DNA of 64,000 nucleotides from Bathymodiolus brooksi (GCA_963680875.1 OY804579.1:57549718-57613717); one strand, 5' to 3'. Positions 21,901 through 29,203 are shown, numbered from the stretch's first letter. The notes: generated from the sequence alone by a model not told the origin. Program-made: numbers and translations.

Positions 21901-23658
21901 AAAGTAACCCTTTATTCCCATACTCTAGTTACTGGGAAATACTACGATTTACTTGCGTTGAGGTTAACATGTTAACCACTACACCACCGAGGTGGCTTAG
22001 TTAAATACATGGTACATAAAAATGTATTCGGATAATTTAATCTATGTTTTGAGTTGTATATCAACTAGATCTCTGGTTATAATTTTCAGTAACAATTTTT
22101 TGTAATTTTTTTAAATTTCATGTCACAGTGACACATTATAGTTTGATCCCCAAGACAGGAAAGTAGTGTACACGTATCAAGAACTACACCAACCTTCTGC
22201 ACATGTAGATTTCTAAATTATGTTAAGATATTATTCTCTTTATTATTTTTATATCAAGAATTTTTCGTCACAAAATATAGAGGAATCCCACAATGAAATC
22301 ATGTTCCAGGGTCATCCTCATTTGCCACCTGTTGTTGAATAGCTACTTTAATTCCAAGGGACTGTTCATTGTGTTAGTGCTGTTAGTACAACTAACGGTT
22401 CAACAGACTCGTTCGTTCTGAGATACACTGGATATATTTATGGAAAGAAAAAGAAATTTTAAACTTCATTGTATACGCTGTTGATTATATATTTCATTTC
22501 TTAGTATATTTGTACGGGAAAAGTTATATACAATGTACACTAAATGTAAACAAACCAATCCCCCTTTTTTTAAAACGTTTCAATGTTCAGAGTGTTTTGT
22601 AAATACCTCTAGTCTTCGCATTAACCCACTTCCCTGAAGCATGGGATAAGTAAAACTGAATTCGAACAAGTGAAAATTATGAAAGAATTTGCTTAAATAA
22701 TAATTTTTTTTCTAAATTTGGCTTTCAGGCAAGTAGGTTAACAAAAATTAAGACAAAGACTGCCTCTATATATGAATAAGGGCAATACTTTGATTTGAAA
22801 CACTATTAAACTACTACCGTCATGTTGTGAACACTCTTTGCTATAATACAATGAATTAGTATGATCCTTCATTAAAATATAGATGCCAAATGCTGTTCTC
22901 AATTGCTTATCAAAATTTAGGTTGTACTTCCAACAGTAATGAAATATAAATTGTCAACTTCACAACACTTACAAAAAAAAACCATTTAAACAAACATATT
23001 ACTGGTTTCATTCCACAGATAGGTTTACCATTTACAAGTGTTGCGGTAAAACGAAGTGTGCCAACTCCAGGGCCGTGCCGACATTCAAAAGTAAGCGTCC
23101 CAGGATCGAATCAAACAGACATTGACAATGGAAAATAGCTTTTAATTTTTAGATGAACGACTAAAACATACACAGACTATCTTTCACGGATAGACACAAG
23201 AAAATGTGTATTATTAAGATGTAGAACTAGTTTTTACAGATATATACTATAGTAAAAGTATTATTTTCAGAGTATGCTAATACATATTTATTGACAATAC
23301 ATTTTATTATCATCAATTTTTATTTCAATCAACACAAACATGTCAATGTTTAAATATTGAGGTATACAAATGACATTTACTAAATGAAAAGGGAGAGGTG
23401 TAACACCTTTTTGATTGCACAATTTAAATGAGAAGTGAAGATCTGTCGTTTTGTGGACATAATCTGAATTGTCGATAATTACTCGTTTATTTAAATGTCA
23501 TTTACTCTATTCAATGAATGATTAAACAGTAAAAACATACACTTATGTATGACTCATAGATCCTAAAATAAAACCAACATGGATTTCCACAACTGTACGC
23601 TACCTTGATTGTCATTCGGCTTTTTTTGGTTCTGATTCGGTTTTTCTGGGTCCGCCAT
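3790..23658 (-). CDS. MAP2K4: MAP2K4/MKK4 dual-specificity MAP kinase kinase, complete, 12 coding exons
   Basis: Cytosolic kinase that phosphorylates Thr and Tyr in the activation loop of JNK (and p38 in some animals). I joined 12 exons on the minus strand; every junction is GT-AG and the phases agree, giving 1140 nt and 379 residues (human protein 399). Domains: N-terminal basic-hydrophobic MAPK docking site (LRERLEIKF, about residue 22-30); glycine loop IGRGNHGAV (87-95); catalytic Lys in MAVK (110); HRDVKPSN (206-213, split between exons 7 and 8); DFG (226-228); activation loop SIARSRDAG (236-244); APE (250-252); MAP3K docking (DVD-type) helix in the last exon. The CWICMEVM and EEILGKIT segments are diagnostic of MKK4 rather than MKK7 or MKK3/6. 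The start is the only ATG in the first exon and is followed by a charged, low-complexity leader. Introns carry SINEs, MITEs and a large inverted repeat. Odd point: the second activation-loop phosphosite is Ser instead of Thr. Confidence 0.96.
4206..4412 (-). mobile_element. SINE A copy, 3'-truncated
   Basis: Same head and body as other SINE A copies, minus strand; the 3' tail is missing beyond the ATATAACTGAAATATTG core. Confidence 0.7.
4680..6628. mobile_element. 1.95-kb TA-flanked DNA transposon relic with long TIRs
   Basis: Begins TACAGTACAGAAAGGGACAT and ends, as reverse complement, with TACAGTACAGAAAGCGACAT, followed in both arms by (A/G)CCGTGAT and later GTGGGGATTAAATTT-like blocks, so the TIRs extend roughly 100-170 bp with indels. 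TA dinucleotides at the ends suggest Tc1/mariner-type integration. The interior is AT-rich with no transposase ORF and holds a tandem duplication of about 55 bp at 5245-5350 and a (TTTA)n tract near 5690. A 248-bp relative is at 35485. Confidence 0.65.
6929..6974 (-). CDS. MAP2K4: MAP2K4 coding exon 11 (46-nt microexon)
   Basis: 46 nt, phase 2 to 0, acceptor TTTTACAG and donor GTAAGA. Completes the Cys codon and encodes [15 protein letters not shown], the C-lobe segment with the conserved RPKY. Confidence 0.92.
7111..7372 (-). mobile_element. SINE A copy
   Basis: Full-length arrangement on the minus strand, from the GGTTAGG tail to the GATCACAACC head, about 260 bp; 137 bp upstream of MAP2K4 exon 11 in transcript orientation. 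Confidence 0.75.
7652..7792. mobile_element. MITE-like element with TACAGTAG ends
   Basis: Starts TACAGTAGCCCCCTCCCAAC, ends GGGGACCACTGTA; carries AAATACTACTAAATTGTC and CTTATAAGACCAC as in the copy at 2261. Confidence 0.6.
7863..8128 (+). mobile_element. SINE A copy
   Basis: Full-length plus-strand copy: head GATCGTATGATAGTTGGATT, body ACATTATGTGATAAAG, tail GTGTTAAGCATCATAACTC. Confidence 0.75.
8951..9093 (-). CDS. MAP2K4: MAP2K4 coding exon 10
   Basis: 143 nt, phase 0 to 2. Encodes [31 protein letters not shown], then [17 protein letters not shown]-flanked MITE lies about 100 bp upstream. Confidence 0.95.
9194..9474. mobile_element. TTAA-flanked MITE
   Basis: Perfect 13-bp terminal inverted repeats TTAAGGTGGTACC / GGTACCACCTTAA; 281 bp, no ORF of note. 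The TTAA ends suggest piggyBac-type mobilisation; that assignment is inference. Confidence 0.65.
10089..10166 (-). CDS. MAP2K4: MAP2K4 coding exon 9
   Basis: 78 nt, phase 0 both sides, GTGAGT donor. Encodes [20 protein letters not shown] and SLGITL: the end of the APE motif and helix F. Confidence 0.96.
10545..10765. repeat. degenerate ~76-bp tandem repeat in MAP2K4 intron
   Basis: Three units, each starting near ACTTAC/ACTTAAC and containing TTTCCTT...AACTTGCTA(T/C)AAATTAGT. The unit start resembles the exon 8 donor junction at 10919-10935 (GTACTTACTGCCATA on the plus strand). Confidence 0.55.
10927..11054 (-). CDS. MAP2K4: MAP2K4 coding exon 8 (catalytic and activation loops)
   Basis: 128 nt, phase 1 to 0, GTAAGT donor. 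Encodes [20 protein letters not shown], then [17 protein letters not shown] and CRPYMA. Contains catalytic Asp, DFG and both regulatory phosphosites. A SINE B 3' fragment begins about 20 bp beyond the acceptor. Confidence 0.97.
11074..11190 (+). mobile_element. SINE B 3' fragment
   Basis: Carries GTTGGTCTAGTATAAAGTGG, CATCAAATGTAACTTGTTCT and AACAATCAAACACTCA, the 3' domain shared by SINE B copies. Confidence 0.6.
11536..11587 (-). CDS. MAP2K4: MAP2K4 coding exon 7
   Basis: 52 nt, phase 0 to 1, GTAAGT donor. Encodes [17 protein letters not shown]. The catalytic-loop HRD is split after Arg. Confidence 0.95.
12163..13636. mobile_element. candidate ~1.5-kb TIR element
   Basis: Left edge CAGTGATAGAAATTAAC and, as reverse complement, right edge CAGGGACAGAAATTAAC; just inside, both edges carry GCCCAGTTGGC. 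The interior is AT-rich and has no recognisable transposase. Could also be two separate related repeats. Confidence 0.4.
13960..14106 (+). mobile_element. SINE A copy, 5'-truncated
   Basis: Lacks the tRNA-like head; body from GTGTACTCGATACAACATTA to the tail AACACTATAACCTAACCC. Confidence 0.7.
14312..14431 (-). CDS. MAP2K4: MAP2K4 coding exon 6 (hinge region)
   Basis: 120 nt, phase 0 both sides, GTAAGT donor. Encodes [20 protein letters not shown] and then [12 protein letters not shown]: the hinge and helix E of MKK4. A SINE A copy starts about 30 bp upstream of the acceptor on the opposite strand. Confidence 0.97.
14463..14702 (+). mobile_element. SINE A copy
   Basis: Head TGTATGGTAGTTGGATTTAC, B-box-like AGTTCGATTACC, tail ACATAACCATAACCC. 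Lies between MAP2K4 exons 5 and 6 in antisense orientation to the gene. Confidence 0.75.
14798..14917 (-). CDS. MAP2K4: MAP2K4 coding exon 5 (helix C region)
   Basis: 120 nt, phase 0 both sides, GTAAGT donor. Encodes [20 protein letters not shown] and [16 protein letters not shown], very close to vertebrate MKK4. The helix C acidic residue lies in the DEREQKQ segment. Confidence 0.96.
15116..15366 (-). mobile_element. SINE B copy
   Basis: Minus-strand copy with tRNA-like head (B-box GGGTTTGAACCC as reverse complement of 15310 region) and body GTCGGAGTGGAGCGACATGT. Confidence 0.65.
15793..16053 (-). mobile_element. SINE A copy
   Basis: Full-length minus-strand copy ending about 85 bp downstream of MAP2K4 exon 4 donor. 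Confidence 0.75.
16139..16252 (-). CDS. MAP2K4: MAP2K4 coding exon 4 (glycine loop and catalytic lysine)
   Basis: 114 nt, phase 0 both sides, T-rich tract plus CAG acceptor and GTGAGT donor. Encodes [20 protein letters not shown] and ends at MAVK, so the ATP-anchoring lysine is the last codon of the exon. The loop has Asn-His where human MKK4 has Ala-Tyr. Confidence 0.96.
16453..16708 (-). mobile_element. SINE A copy
   Basis: Full-length minus-strand copy; head GATCGTATGGTAGTTGGATT (as reverse complement), B-box-like GAGTTCGAACTCC. Confidence 0.75.
16783..16875. repeat. fragment of the 19.5-19.8 kb insertion element
   Basis: Shares TTAAGAAATAATTCATGGAA and a following CCCGAGCG block with the 19505-19799 insertion. 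It sits just outside the left arm of the large inverted repeat. Confidence 0.5.
17660..18316 (+). pseudogene. unrecognised ORF, left copy, interrupted by a stop
   Basis: Starts [20 protein letters not shown], just after an acceptor-like TTTCAG. The first open part (146 codons) is Lys/Ser-rich and basic at the N-terminus (about residues 1-60), acidic in the middle (HFEDDDNED) and ends [16 protein letters not shown] at 18098 stands where the right copy has TTA. Reading on in the same frame gives a further open segment of about 75 residues ([17 protein letters not shown], then [12 protein letters not shown], ending [20 protein letters not shown]), which runs through the spacer and shows the ORF was originally longer. 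Compared with the right copy it lacks about 12 residues ([12 protein letters not shown]). I do not recognise the family; a transposon-borne or retrocopied gene is possible. Confidence 0.5.
18293..18817 (-). CDS. unrecognised ORF, right copy, open 174 codons
   Basis: Minus-strand partner of the ORF at 17660, in the same direction as MAP2K4 and inside its third intron. [20 protein letters not shown] start, central acidic stretch [11 protein letters not shown], same C-terminal [20 protein letters not shown]. The last residues (PRKVGCFIL) are read across the inversion junction, so the ORF is truncated relative to the spacer continuation seen in the left copy. An N-terminal basic tract plus SP/TP motifs (SPHKSP, TPFKSP) could indicate a nuclear protein; this is inference. 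No known domain recognised. Confidence 0.45.
   Translation of the reverse strand: MGLPFFNGKRKKGIFMSKLKPKSYKRKRTSTGQSPHKSPATKRMLLSQRSSTPFKSPSVKVPRMIWPGIDTILENVHSPLNSTKKSRRKKLHFEDDDNGGDQDKEIRDIKDSFAELNISGIENDNDMESSIDEEYKYIIQILPSILRNLAEANQDNTLRTFIKLVPRKVGCFIL
19505..19799. mobile_element. ~295-bp insertion with internal palindrome
   Basis: Absent from the left arm, where the flanks (CAAGATAATAA and TGTGCAACTTACC) are contiguous. 19508-19668 is a near-palindrome: AATAATTCATGGAAGCCATA and its complement bracket a CCCCGAGCGTTAGCGAGGGG core. MITE-like. Confidence 0.65.
19911..20850. other. AT-rich intron, nothing identified
   Basis: MAP2K4 intron 3 sequence between the inverted repeat and exon 3. 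Short ORFs only, no motif recognised. Confidence 0.6.
20851..20923 (-). CDS. MAP2K4: MAP2K4 coding exon 3
   Basis: 73 nt, phase 2 to 0. Encodes [19 protein letters not shown] and ITPKE, matching the IERL...SGKLKISPE stretch before the kinase domain. Two AG dinucleotides lie 2 nt apart at the acceptor; only the upstream one keeps the frame. Confidence 0.93.
21171..21328 (+). mobile_element. SINE A copy, 5'-truncated
   Basis: Body from TCGATACAACATTATGTGAT to ACACCATAAACCACAACC; no tRNA head. Confidence 0.7.
21511..21598 (-). CDS. MAP2K4: MAP2K4 coding exon 2 (MAPK docking site)
   Basis: 88 nt between a TTTCAG acceptor and a GTAAG donor, phase 1 in and phase 2 out. Encodes [17 protein letters not shown] and onward, matching the basic-hydrophobic D-site of MKK4 (human equivalent KRKALKLNF). 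Confidence 0.9.
21700..21895 (+). mobile_element. SINE B copy, degenerate
   Basis: CAAAGACTATAAAATTGGTA, CATTAAGGTGCAGGAGC and GCATGTTGGTCTAGTACAAA match the SINE B body; tRNA head and 3' end poorly kept. Confidence 0.5.
22612..22763. mobile_element. MITE-like element, AGTCTT family
   Basis: Ends AGTCTTCGCATTAACCCACT and TTAAGACAAAGACTGC; CAAGTAGGTTA inside the right arm mirrors TAACCCACTT. Three copies in the window (22612, 57973, 62391). Confidence 0.55.
23604..23658 (-). CDS. MAP2K4: MAP2K4 coding exon 1 (start codon)
   Basis: 55 nt, ends in phase 1 at a GTAGC donor. Encodes [18 protein letters not shown] plus one base. The leader is hydrophilic and low in complexity, as MKK4 N-termini usually are. 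Confidence 0.85.
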
Positions 23659-23820
23659 TTTGAAAAACGGCTAATATTTTGGTGGTTATATATGCCAGTA
23701 TGGTGGTTGTGTTTTTCATGAAACCAATTCCTTGTAATCTTAAAAACACAGTGGAACAGGTAGCCGATATCGTGGGCTTAGAGGAAATGTGATTGGGTAG
23801 CGATGTTCATTTCTCTGCGA

Positions 23821-23866
23821 TGACTCATCTACTCGTAGTCTTCTTGGGAAAATCCCTGTGACGTCA
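23821..23866. promoter_or_regulatory. AP-1 and CRE/ATF consensus sites upstream of MAP2K4
   Basis: TGACTCA (AP-1 consensus) at 23821-23827 and TGACGTCA (CRE/ATF consensus) at 23859-23866, 163 and 201 bp upstream of the MAP2K4 ATG. No TATA box is obvious. Binding is inferred from consensus only. Confidence 0.4.
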
Positions 23867-24124
23867 AAATATTGACGGAGTTCACCGAATGACGGGCACC
23901 TGCTCAATTCGGTTGTTTTCGGTAGTTTCCGACAATCAATTCGAGTTACCTCCCGTACACTAATCGTATCTGTTTTATCCTAAAATTGTGATTTTTTTTT
24001 TAACAACGACATGGACGAGGAACAATTAAACAAATAAAATAAAAATAAAAACACACAAAAAAAAAAAACAACAAACAAACAAAACAAATAACAAGAAAAA
24101 ACCACAAGTGTTCCATAATAATAT

Positions 24125-24176
24125 TCTGTAGCAAATATCATTGTTCTCATGTCGGGACACTGATGGACGTTTCTTT
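24125..24176. repeat. 52-bp perfect direct repeat, left copy
   Basis: Starts TCTGTAGCAAATATCATTGT and ends TGATGGACGTTTCTTT; identical to 29942-29993. The pair brackets 5.8 kb of LINE sequence. Confidence 0.9.
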
Positions 24177-24314
24177 AGGTATACAATACTCCTTCAAGAC
24201 GTTGACGATTACGTACTGTTGCATGCGTGGGTATTTACAAAAATATTTACATAAATTTCATAAAGTGAAATAAAGTGAAATCAAAAGTGTGAATAAAACA
24301 AAACAAAAAATTTA

Positions 24315-25262
24315 AAACTATCTACAATTGTATTTGAAATTTAAATGTTTAAGAGAACAGCGGGTGTTAGCTGTTCTCTGAAAGAGTCTATAGATGGACT
24401 TGAGATAATTGTCTGTGGTAAGATGTTCCATTGTACTATAGTGTGTGGAAAAAAATGACCATTTGTATGTATCTTTTTGTGTTGTTATATGCCTACATGT
24501 CTGATTGTGTGATTTTCTAGTTCTGCTGTCAGTTGGGATCAGTATGTTGTTTGGAATAGCAATTAAAGCGTGTGTTATTTTAAACAACATGATCAATCTG
24601 GTTTTAAGACGGCGCTCAGCTAAAGTTGGCCAACCTAGAGTGTCAATCATTGAAGTGACACTGCTAGTATTATGGTAATTGTTTTGAACATAGCGAGCAG
24701 CTCGTCTTTAAACCATTTCTAGTTTGTTTATGTTGTCATGTGTATAAGGGTCCCAGATACTACAGCTGTATTCAAGTTTTGGCCTCACTAGTGCTTGGTA
24801 TGCCCGAGATTTTACTTCAGGGTTTGATATCTGTAAATTTCTTTTTAAGTATCCGAGAGATTTATTTCCATTTGAAGTGATATTGTCGATGTGGGTGTTC
24901 CATTTAAGGTTAGATTGTAGTGTAACTCCAAGGTATTTTGCTGAAGTTACTGGTTCGAGAATGTGATTGTGAAGTATATAGTCATGTTTGAAGGGTGTTT
25001 TCTTTTGAGTGATGGTGAGTACTGTACATTTATCTGGGTGGAAAGCCATAGGCCAATCGGCTTCCCACCTTGCAGCTGCATCAAGGTCAGATTGTAGTTT
25101 CTTGCAGTCGTCCTGACATGTTATTTCTTTATAAATGATACTGTCATCTGCAAAGAGTCTTAGTTTGCTGTGTGTAAGATATTCCGGAAAGTCATTGATA
25201 TAAATTAGAAAAAGAATTGGACTGGGTACTGTACCCTGTGGAACGCCTGATGTTACTGGCAC
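24315..25262 (-). pseudogene. 5'-truncated LINE reverse transcriptase with one nonsense codon
   Basis: Minus-strand non-LTR retrotransposon remnant. The open frame begins PVTSGVPQGTVPSPILFLIY (RT motif 4), then LRLFADDSIIYK (catalytic FADD), KYLGVTLQSNLKWNTHI, RPKLEYSCSIWDP, and, past an in-frame TAA at 24706-24708 (CAA in a functional copy), RRAARYV...WPTLAERR and onward to the C-terminus. This is the SGVPQGTVLGP type typical of Jockey/CR1-like LINEs, a different clade from its plus-strand neighbour. Upstream domains are lost; it abuts the plus-strand element head to head. Confidence 0.85.
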
Positions 25263-25384
25263 TGATATCGTTCATATATTTCGAAAACATGAAAAAATCA
25301 ATATAATTTTAATAAGATTGTTGCAAAATAAACATGCCAACGTGACCGCAATGCTTTGCAATTCGAACTACAAATGATTATTAA

Positions 25385-25627
25385 AATGCATGCAGACAAC
25401 AAAAGAGTCATACAGATAGGACCAGAGAGTCAGAACAGCACGCAGCAGAGAATTACAATAGGTACAGTACTAAATATCACAGTCAGCAATGGAGACAGAA
25501 AACGGAGGTAACATGCTGGTACTGTGGCGAGAAAGGACATACAAAAGGAGTTTGTAGACATGGTACGTATGTACAGTGTAACAGATGTAATGAATTAGGA
25601 CACAAGGCAAACCATTGTAAGTATTAG
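25385..25627 (+). CDS. LINE ORF1 C-terminal zinc-knuckle segment (partial)
   Basis: Open for about 80 codons to TAG. Contains two CCHC zinc knuckles: CWYCGEKGHTKGVC and CNRCNELGHKANHC, both CX2CX4HX4C, the nucleic-acid-binding motif of LINE ORF1/Gag-like proteins. Upstream part is lost or frameshifted (TAA at 25382). The TAG is in the same frame as the following ORF2. Confidence 0.75.
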   Translation, partial: NACRQQKSHTDRTRESEQHAAENYNRYSTKYHSQQWRQKTEVTCWYCGEKGHTKGVCRHGTYVQCNRCNELGHKANHCKY

Positions 25628-25672
25628 GTTCACGGCCAAGGGTGTGCCGAGATTGGCGGCAGCTCCACAGAC

Positions 25673-28600
25673 TTGACACGAATACATAATGTTGGTAAAA
25701 GTAAAACTGTTATGTTAAAACGACGAAAACGAAAACGTGGCGGAATAGGTAAACGCAGGAAAAAACGTGAACCGAGTGATAATAAGATTACTTTTGATTT
25801 CCTTAATATTCGTGGCTTCAACAGTAAAGTTCGCGAACTTAATAGAGTTTTAGATCGAGATAATGTCGATTTTATTGGTCTGGCGGAAACCTTTCTTAGA
25901 TCGAATTCCAGACCTACAAAGCTAGATGATAGATACGAATGGATCGGGAAATGTAGATCAAACGGAAAGGGTAAAGGCGGTCTAGGGATGTGTATCAGTA
26001 ACAGAGTTACTATTTTAGACGAAAATCTGATAAAAAGCAGAGACGATCACTTTGAACGTTTCTGGATGTTATTAAAGATTAACGGAGTCAAAACAGCTTT
26101 AGGCGTGACTTATTTCCCAAACGATGGAACTGATAAATTGAAAACTGATGAACTTTTTCATGAATTACTTGGAAATGTTTCCCAGTTTTCTTCTTTGGGT
26201 TATGAAGTCATTTGTATGGGCGATTTTAACGGTAAATGTGTTACGAAATGCACTTTTACCGATAGAAACATCATTTCCGAGGAAATACCGTCATATAATG
26301 GAAAGCGATTGTTACAATTTATTGAAGCTAGTCAACTTTTCTTGGCGAATACTTTGAACTGTTGTACTGGCTTGTTCACTCGTATTCAGAGCGATCAGAG
26401 GTCAAGCTTAGATTACGCACTCATATCTAGTAATTTAAAAAACTGGGTTTCATCGGTATTTATCGACGAAGAGGGAAAACTTGACTTGTACAGCGACCAC
26501 GTCATAGTACGAATTGTTTTGAAACCTAGCGTATATATTAAACCTAATGTTAGTAAGCCGGATTTATTTTGGAGAGTTAACGACTCGACGGATTGGGAAC
26601 TATTTAAATCCTCTCTTCAGTTAGAATTCGACAACTTTTCACTTATAGACGATAACGTAGGGAACGTTGATTGTACTTGGGAGGTATGGAAGGGTAAGGT
26701 AACCGAAGTTGCAAATAAAACGATCGGCAAGACTAAGAGAATGAAAAACTACAGACAGTTTTGGGATAAGGAACTCGATCAACTTCTGAAGCGCAGACGT
26801 GAAGCTAACCGTTTGAAGAGAATTCATGACAAGAACCATTCGGCGGATAGTACACTGGGCACTCTTCTTGCTGAATCTTATCGTAAACGCAAGGAGGTGG
26901 TCCAGAGTGCTATCCGTCGAAGGGAAACGTTTGTAAAAATGCGGAATTTTCATAGAAAATGTACCACTGCGAAAAATAAAAGTAGGGGTTTCTGGGGTTT
27001 CCTCAAGGGAGACCACAGAAACCGTACGGTATCTGAAATAGTTGATCCTGTTGATAAAAATTTGATCCTAGATGAACAGAGTCAGATAGAGGATGCTTTG
27101 CAACAATATTTTAGTAACATAGGTAACCATGCGAACAACATGCAGGATGTTGATAATTTTAAGGATAATGTTAGGAAGAAGGTTGCCAAATTGGATGAAA
27201 ATTTGGTTCCCACAACTGATATGTTCTCGTTGAGATTTTCGCGGACATCTATCGAAACTTCTTTGAAAAATCTGGCTAATGGAAAAGCAGTAGGTGATGA
27301 CGGGATACCAAACGAATTCCTTAAAAATGGGGGAGAAGCCATGTTAAATTCACTTGTTGATCTTTTTATGATAGTTTCTGACCTCGAAATAATCCCTAGT
27401 GAATGGAAAAATGGTATTATTAAACCTCTGCATAAATCTGGTTCAGCAATGGATTTAGATAATTACAGGGGCATAACTCTTACCTCCAATGTGTATAAAG
27501 TTTTCTCTAAGATTTTAGAGGAGTGTATTATGTCACACTTGGAGGAGAAAAACATTCTAGGGGAAGCCCAAGGTGCCTTTCGTAGAAATAGACGTCTAGA
27601 GGACCACCTTTTTACCCTACATGGGTTATGTTCACTTCAAAAACATGCTAAGAAGAAGACGTACATAGCCTTCTTAGATCTATCTAAGGCCTTTGATAGA
27701 GTCTGGAGAGATGGTTTGTTTTATTTGTTGTGGGAGAATGGGATACAAGGGAAATGCTGGCGCCTTTTGCGGTCTATCTATGATGGTGTCTCGAACAAAG
27801 TCGTTTTTGGTGATTTCTCTACTGAATGGTTCGGTCAGGAAAATGGACTGAAGCAGGGTTGCGTCTTGTCTCCCACCCTGTTTTCAGTCCTTATGAACGA
27901 CTTAGTTAATATGCTTGATGGAGTGGGGATAGGTATAGATGTTGGGAAACAACTTATTAATTGTTTATTGTTTGCCGATGATATTGCTCTCATCGCTGAA
28001 ACTGAGGAGGAACTGCAAAGGTTGCTTGATGTTGCATCGGCATTTGTTATAAAGTGGAATTTATCCTTTAACTTTAACAAATCAAAGGTTTTAGTTGTTG
28101 GAAAAAGGGTCAATAGATCTAAACAATGGAAGCTCGGATCTGGTCTGATAGAGGAGGTGAACGAATATAAGTATTTGGGTGTGTATTTCTCTAGGTCTCT
28201 GAAGTTTAATTATCATATAAATTCATATGTAAAGGAGAATGCTGATCAAAAGTTGAATTACTGTATCCGTATACTTGGTGAACATGGAAATTTTAACAGA
28301 TTAAGCTTTGGAGACGCTTTATGGCATTCGGTTTTAAGACCGTCTGTGTCCCATGGAAGCTCTGTTTGGTTTCCATCCTCTGTCAGTCATGTTGAATCTT
28401 TGGAAAGTATACAGTACAAGTTGGCTAAGCTTATTATGAATACTAGGATGAACATACCTAAATCAGCCCTGTTTTTGGAGCTTGGTTGGGAACCCGTCTA
28501 TTCCTTCATGAACCGACAAAGGGTTGCATATTATGCACGTTTTCAAAATCTGGCAGACGATCGATTATGTAAAGTAATTTTTAATATGCTTAGAAATTCT

Positions 28601-29203
28601 GAGAATTCCGAGTATCATACATACTTTAAAAATGTATTTATAGATCTTGGCTTAGATCATTATGTACAAAGTGCTATAGATATAGAAGTGTTTAGAGCTT
28701 TTTATGGTCAATCAGTAAGGCATAGTGAATTTGGAAAAGTATTATCCAAAAGCAGCCTGTCTATGTATAATAATTGTCGTGTTTCTATGGGTAAACAATT
28801 ATACTTGTCTGAGGACTTCAATTTTGAAGCCTCTCGTTTAAAGCTCCTTGCCAGAACAAATTGTTTAAGCTTAAATGCTACCCTATTTAGGATGTCACTT
28901 TCGGATAATAATAGGTGTTCTGTGTGTCCGCTTCACAGCGTCGAGGACTTACAGCACTTTGCACTAGAATGCCCATTATATGAAGATATACGGGCAGACA
29001 TTCTTAGTCAAATCGATTATGTGTTCTCCAGTAATCATATGAGTGTCAAGTTTAGGGAGCTTTCGTCATACTATAAGCTTTTATATATGTTTGGAGACTA
29101 TGGATATGACATCGGTACAGAAATGGGTAAAGAACTGGATTATTTAACAAAACTGTATCTTGTAAAAGCCTTTAATGTGAGAAAAATTGTTTTAGAGAAC
29201 TAG
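25673..29203 (+). CDS. LINE ORF2: APE-type endonuclease and reverse transcriptase, intact
   Basis: About 1160-1180 residues, uninterrupted. The frame is open from the ORF1 stop at 25625; the first ATG is at 25712 (start MLKRRKRKR), while 25673 is only a TTG, so the true start is uncertain. Endonuclease domain: FDFLNIRGFNSK, FIGLAETFL, VICMGDFNGK, LYSDHVIV (His of the catalytic core). RT: NYRGITLTSNVYKVFSKIL, AFLDLSKAFDRVWR, GLKQGCVLSPTLF, LFADDIALI (catalytic Asp pair near residue 766 counted from 25673), YKYLGVYFS. C-terminus: CSVCPLHSVEDLQHFALEC, a CCHC-type zinc motif. No RNase H domain seen. Makes the RNA-to-DNA copy at a nicked target. Probably recently active. Confidence 0.95.
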   Translation: MTRIHNVGKSKTVMLKRRKRKRGGIGKRRKKREPSDNKITFDFLNIRGFNSKVRELNRVLDRDNVDFIGLAETFLRSNSRPTKLDDRYEWIGKCRSNGKGKGGLGMCISNRVTILDENLIKSRDDHFERFWMLLKINGVKTALGVTYFPNDGTDKLKTDELFHELLGNVSQFSSLGYEVICMGDFNGKCVTKCTFTDRNIISEEIPSYNGKRLLQFIEASQLFLANTLNCCTGLFTRIQSDQRSSLDYALISSNLKNWVSSVFIDEEGKLDLYSDHVIVRIVLKPSVYIKPNVSKPDLFWRVNDSTDWELFKSSLQLEFDNFSLIDDNVGNVDCTWEVWKGKVTEVANKTIGKTKRMKNYRQFWDKELDQLLKRRREANRLKRIHDKNHSADSTLGTLLAESYRKRKEVVQSAIRRRETFVKMRNFHRKCTTAKNKSRGFWGFLKGDHRNRTVSEIVDPVDKNLILDEQSQIEDALQQYFSNIGNHANNMQDVDNFKDNVRKKVAKLDENLVPTTDMFSLRFSRTSIETSLKNLANGKAVGDDGIPNEFLKNGGEAMLNSLVDLFMIVSDLEIIPSEWKNGIIKPLHKSGSAMDLDNYRGITLTSNVYKVFSKILEECIMSHLEEKNILGEAQGAFRRNRRLEDHLFTLHGLCSLQKHAKKKTYIAFLDLSKAFDRVWRDGLFYLLWENGIQGKCWRLLRSIYDGVSNKVVFGDFSTEWFGQENGLKQGCVLSPTLFSVLMNDLVNMLDGVGIGIDVGKQLINCLLFADDIALIAETEEELQRLLDVASAFVIKWNLSFNFNKSKVLVVGKRVNRSKQWKLGSGLIEEVNEYKYLGVYFSRSLKFNYHINSYVKENADQKLNYCIRILGEHGNFNRLSFGDALWHSVLRPSVSHGSSVWFPSSVSHVESLESIQYKLAKLIMNTRMNIPKSALFLELGWEPVYSFMNRQRVAYYARFQNLADDRLCKVIFNMLRNSENSEYHTYFKNVFIDLGLDHYVQSAIDIEVFRAFYGQSVRHSEFGKVLSKSSLSMYNNCRVSMGKQLYLSEDFNFEASRLKLLARTNCLSLNATLFRMSLSDNNRCSVCPLHSVEDLQHFALECPLYEDIRADILSQIDYVFSSNHMSVKFRELSSYYKLLYMFGDYGYDIGTEMGKELDYLTKLYLVKAFNVRKIVLEN

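Noticed and set aside
26639..28113. Several minus-strand ORFs of 86-125 codons
   Set aside because: Antisense shadows of the intact LINE ORF2.
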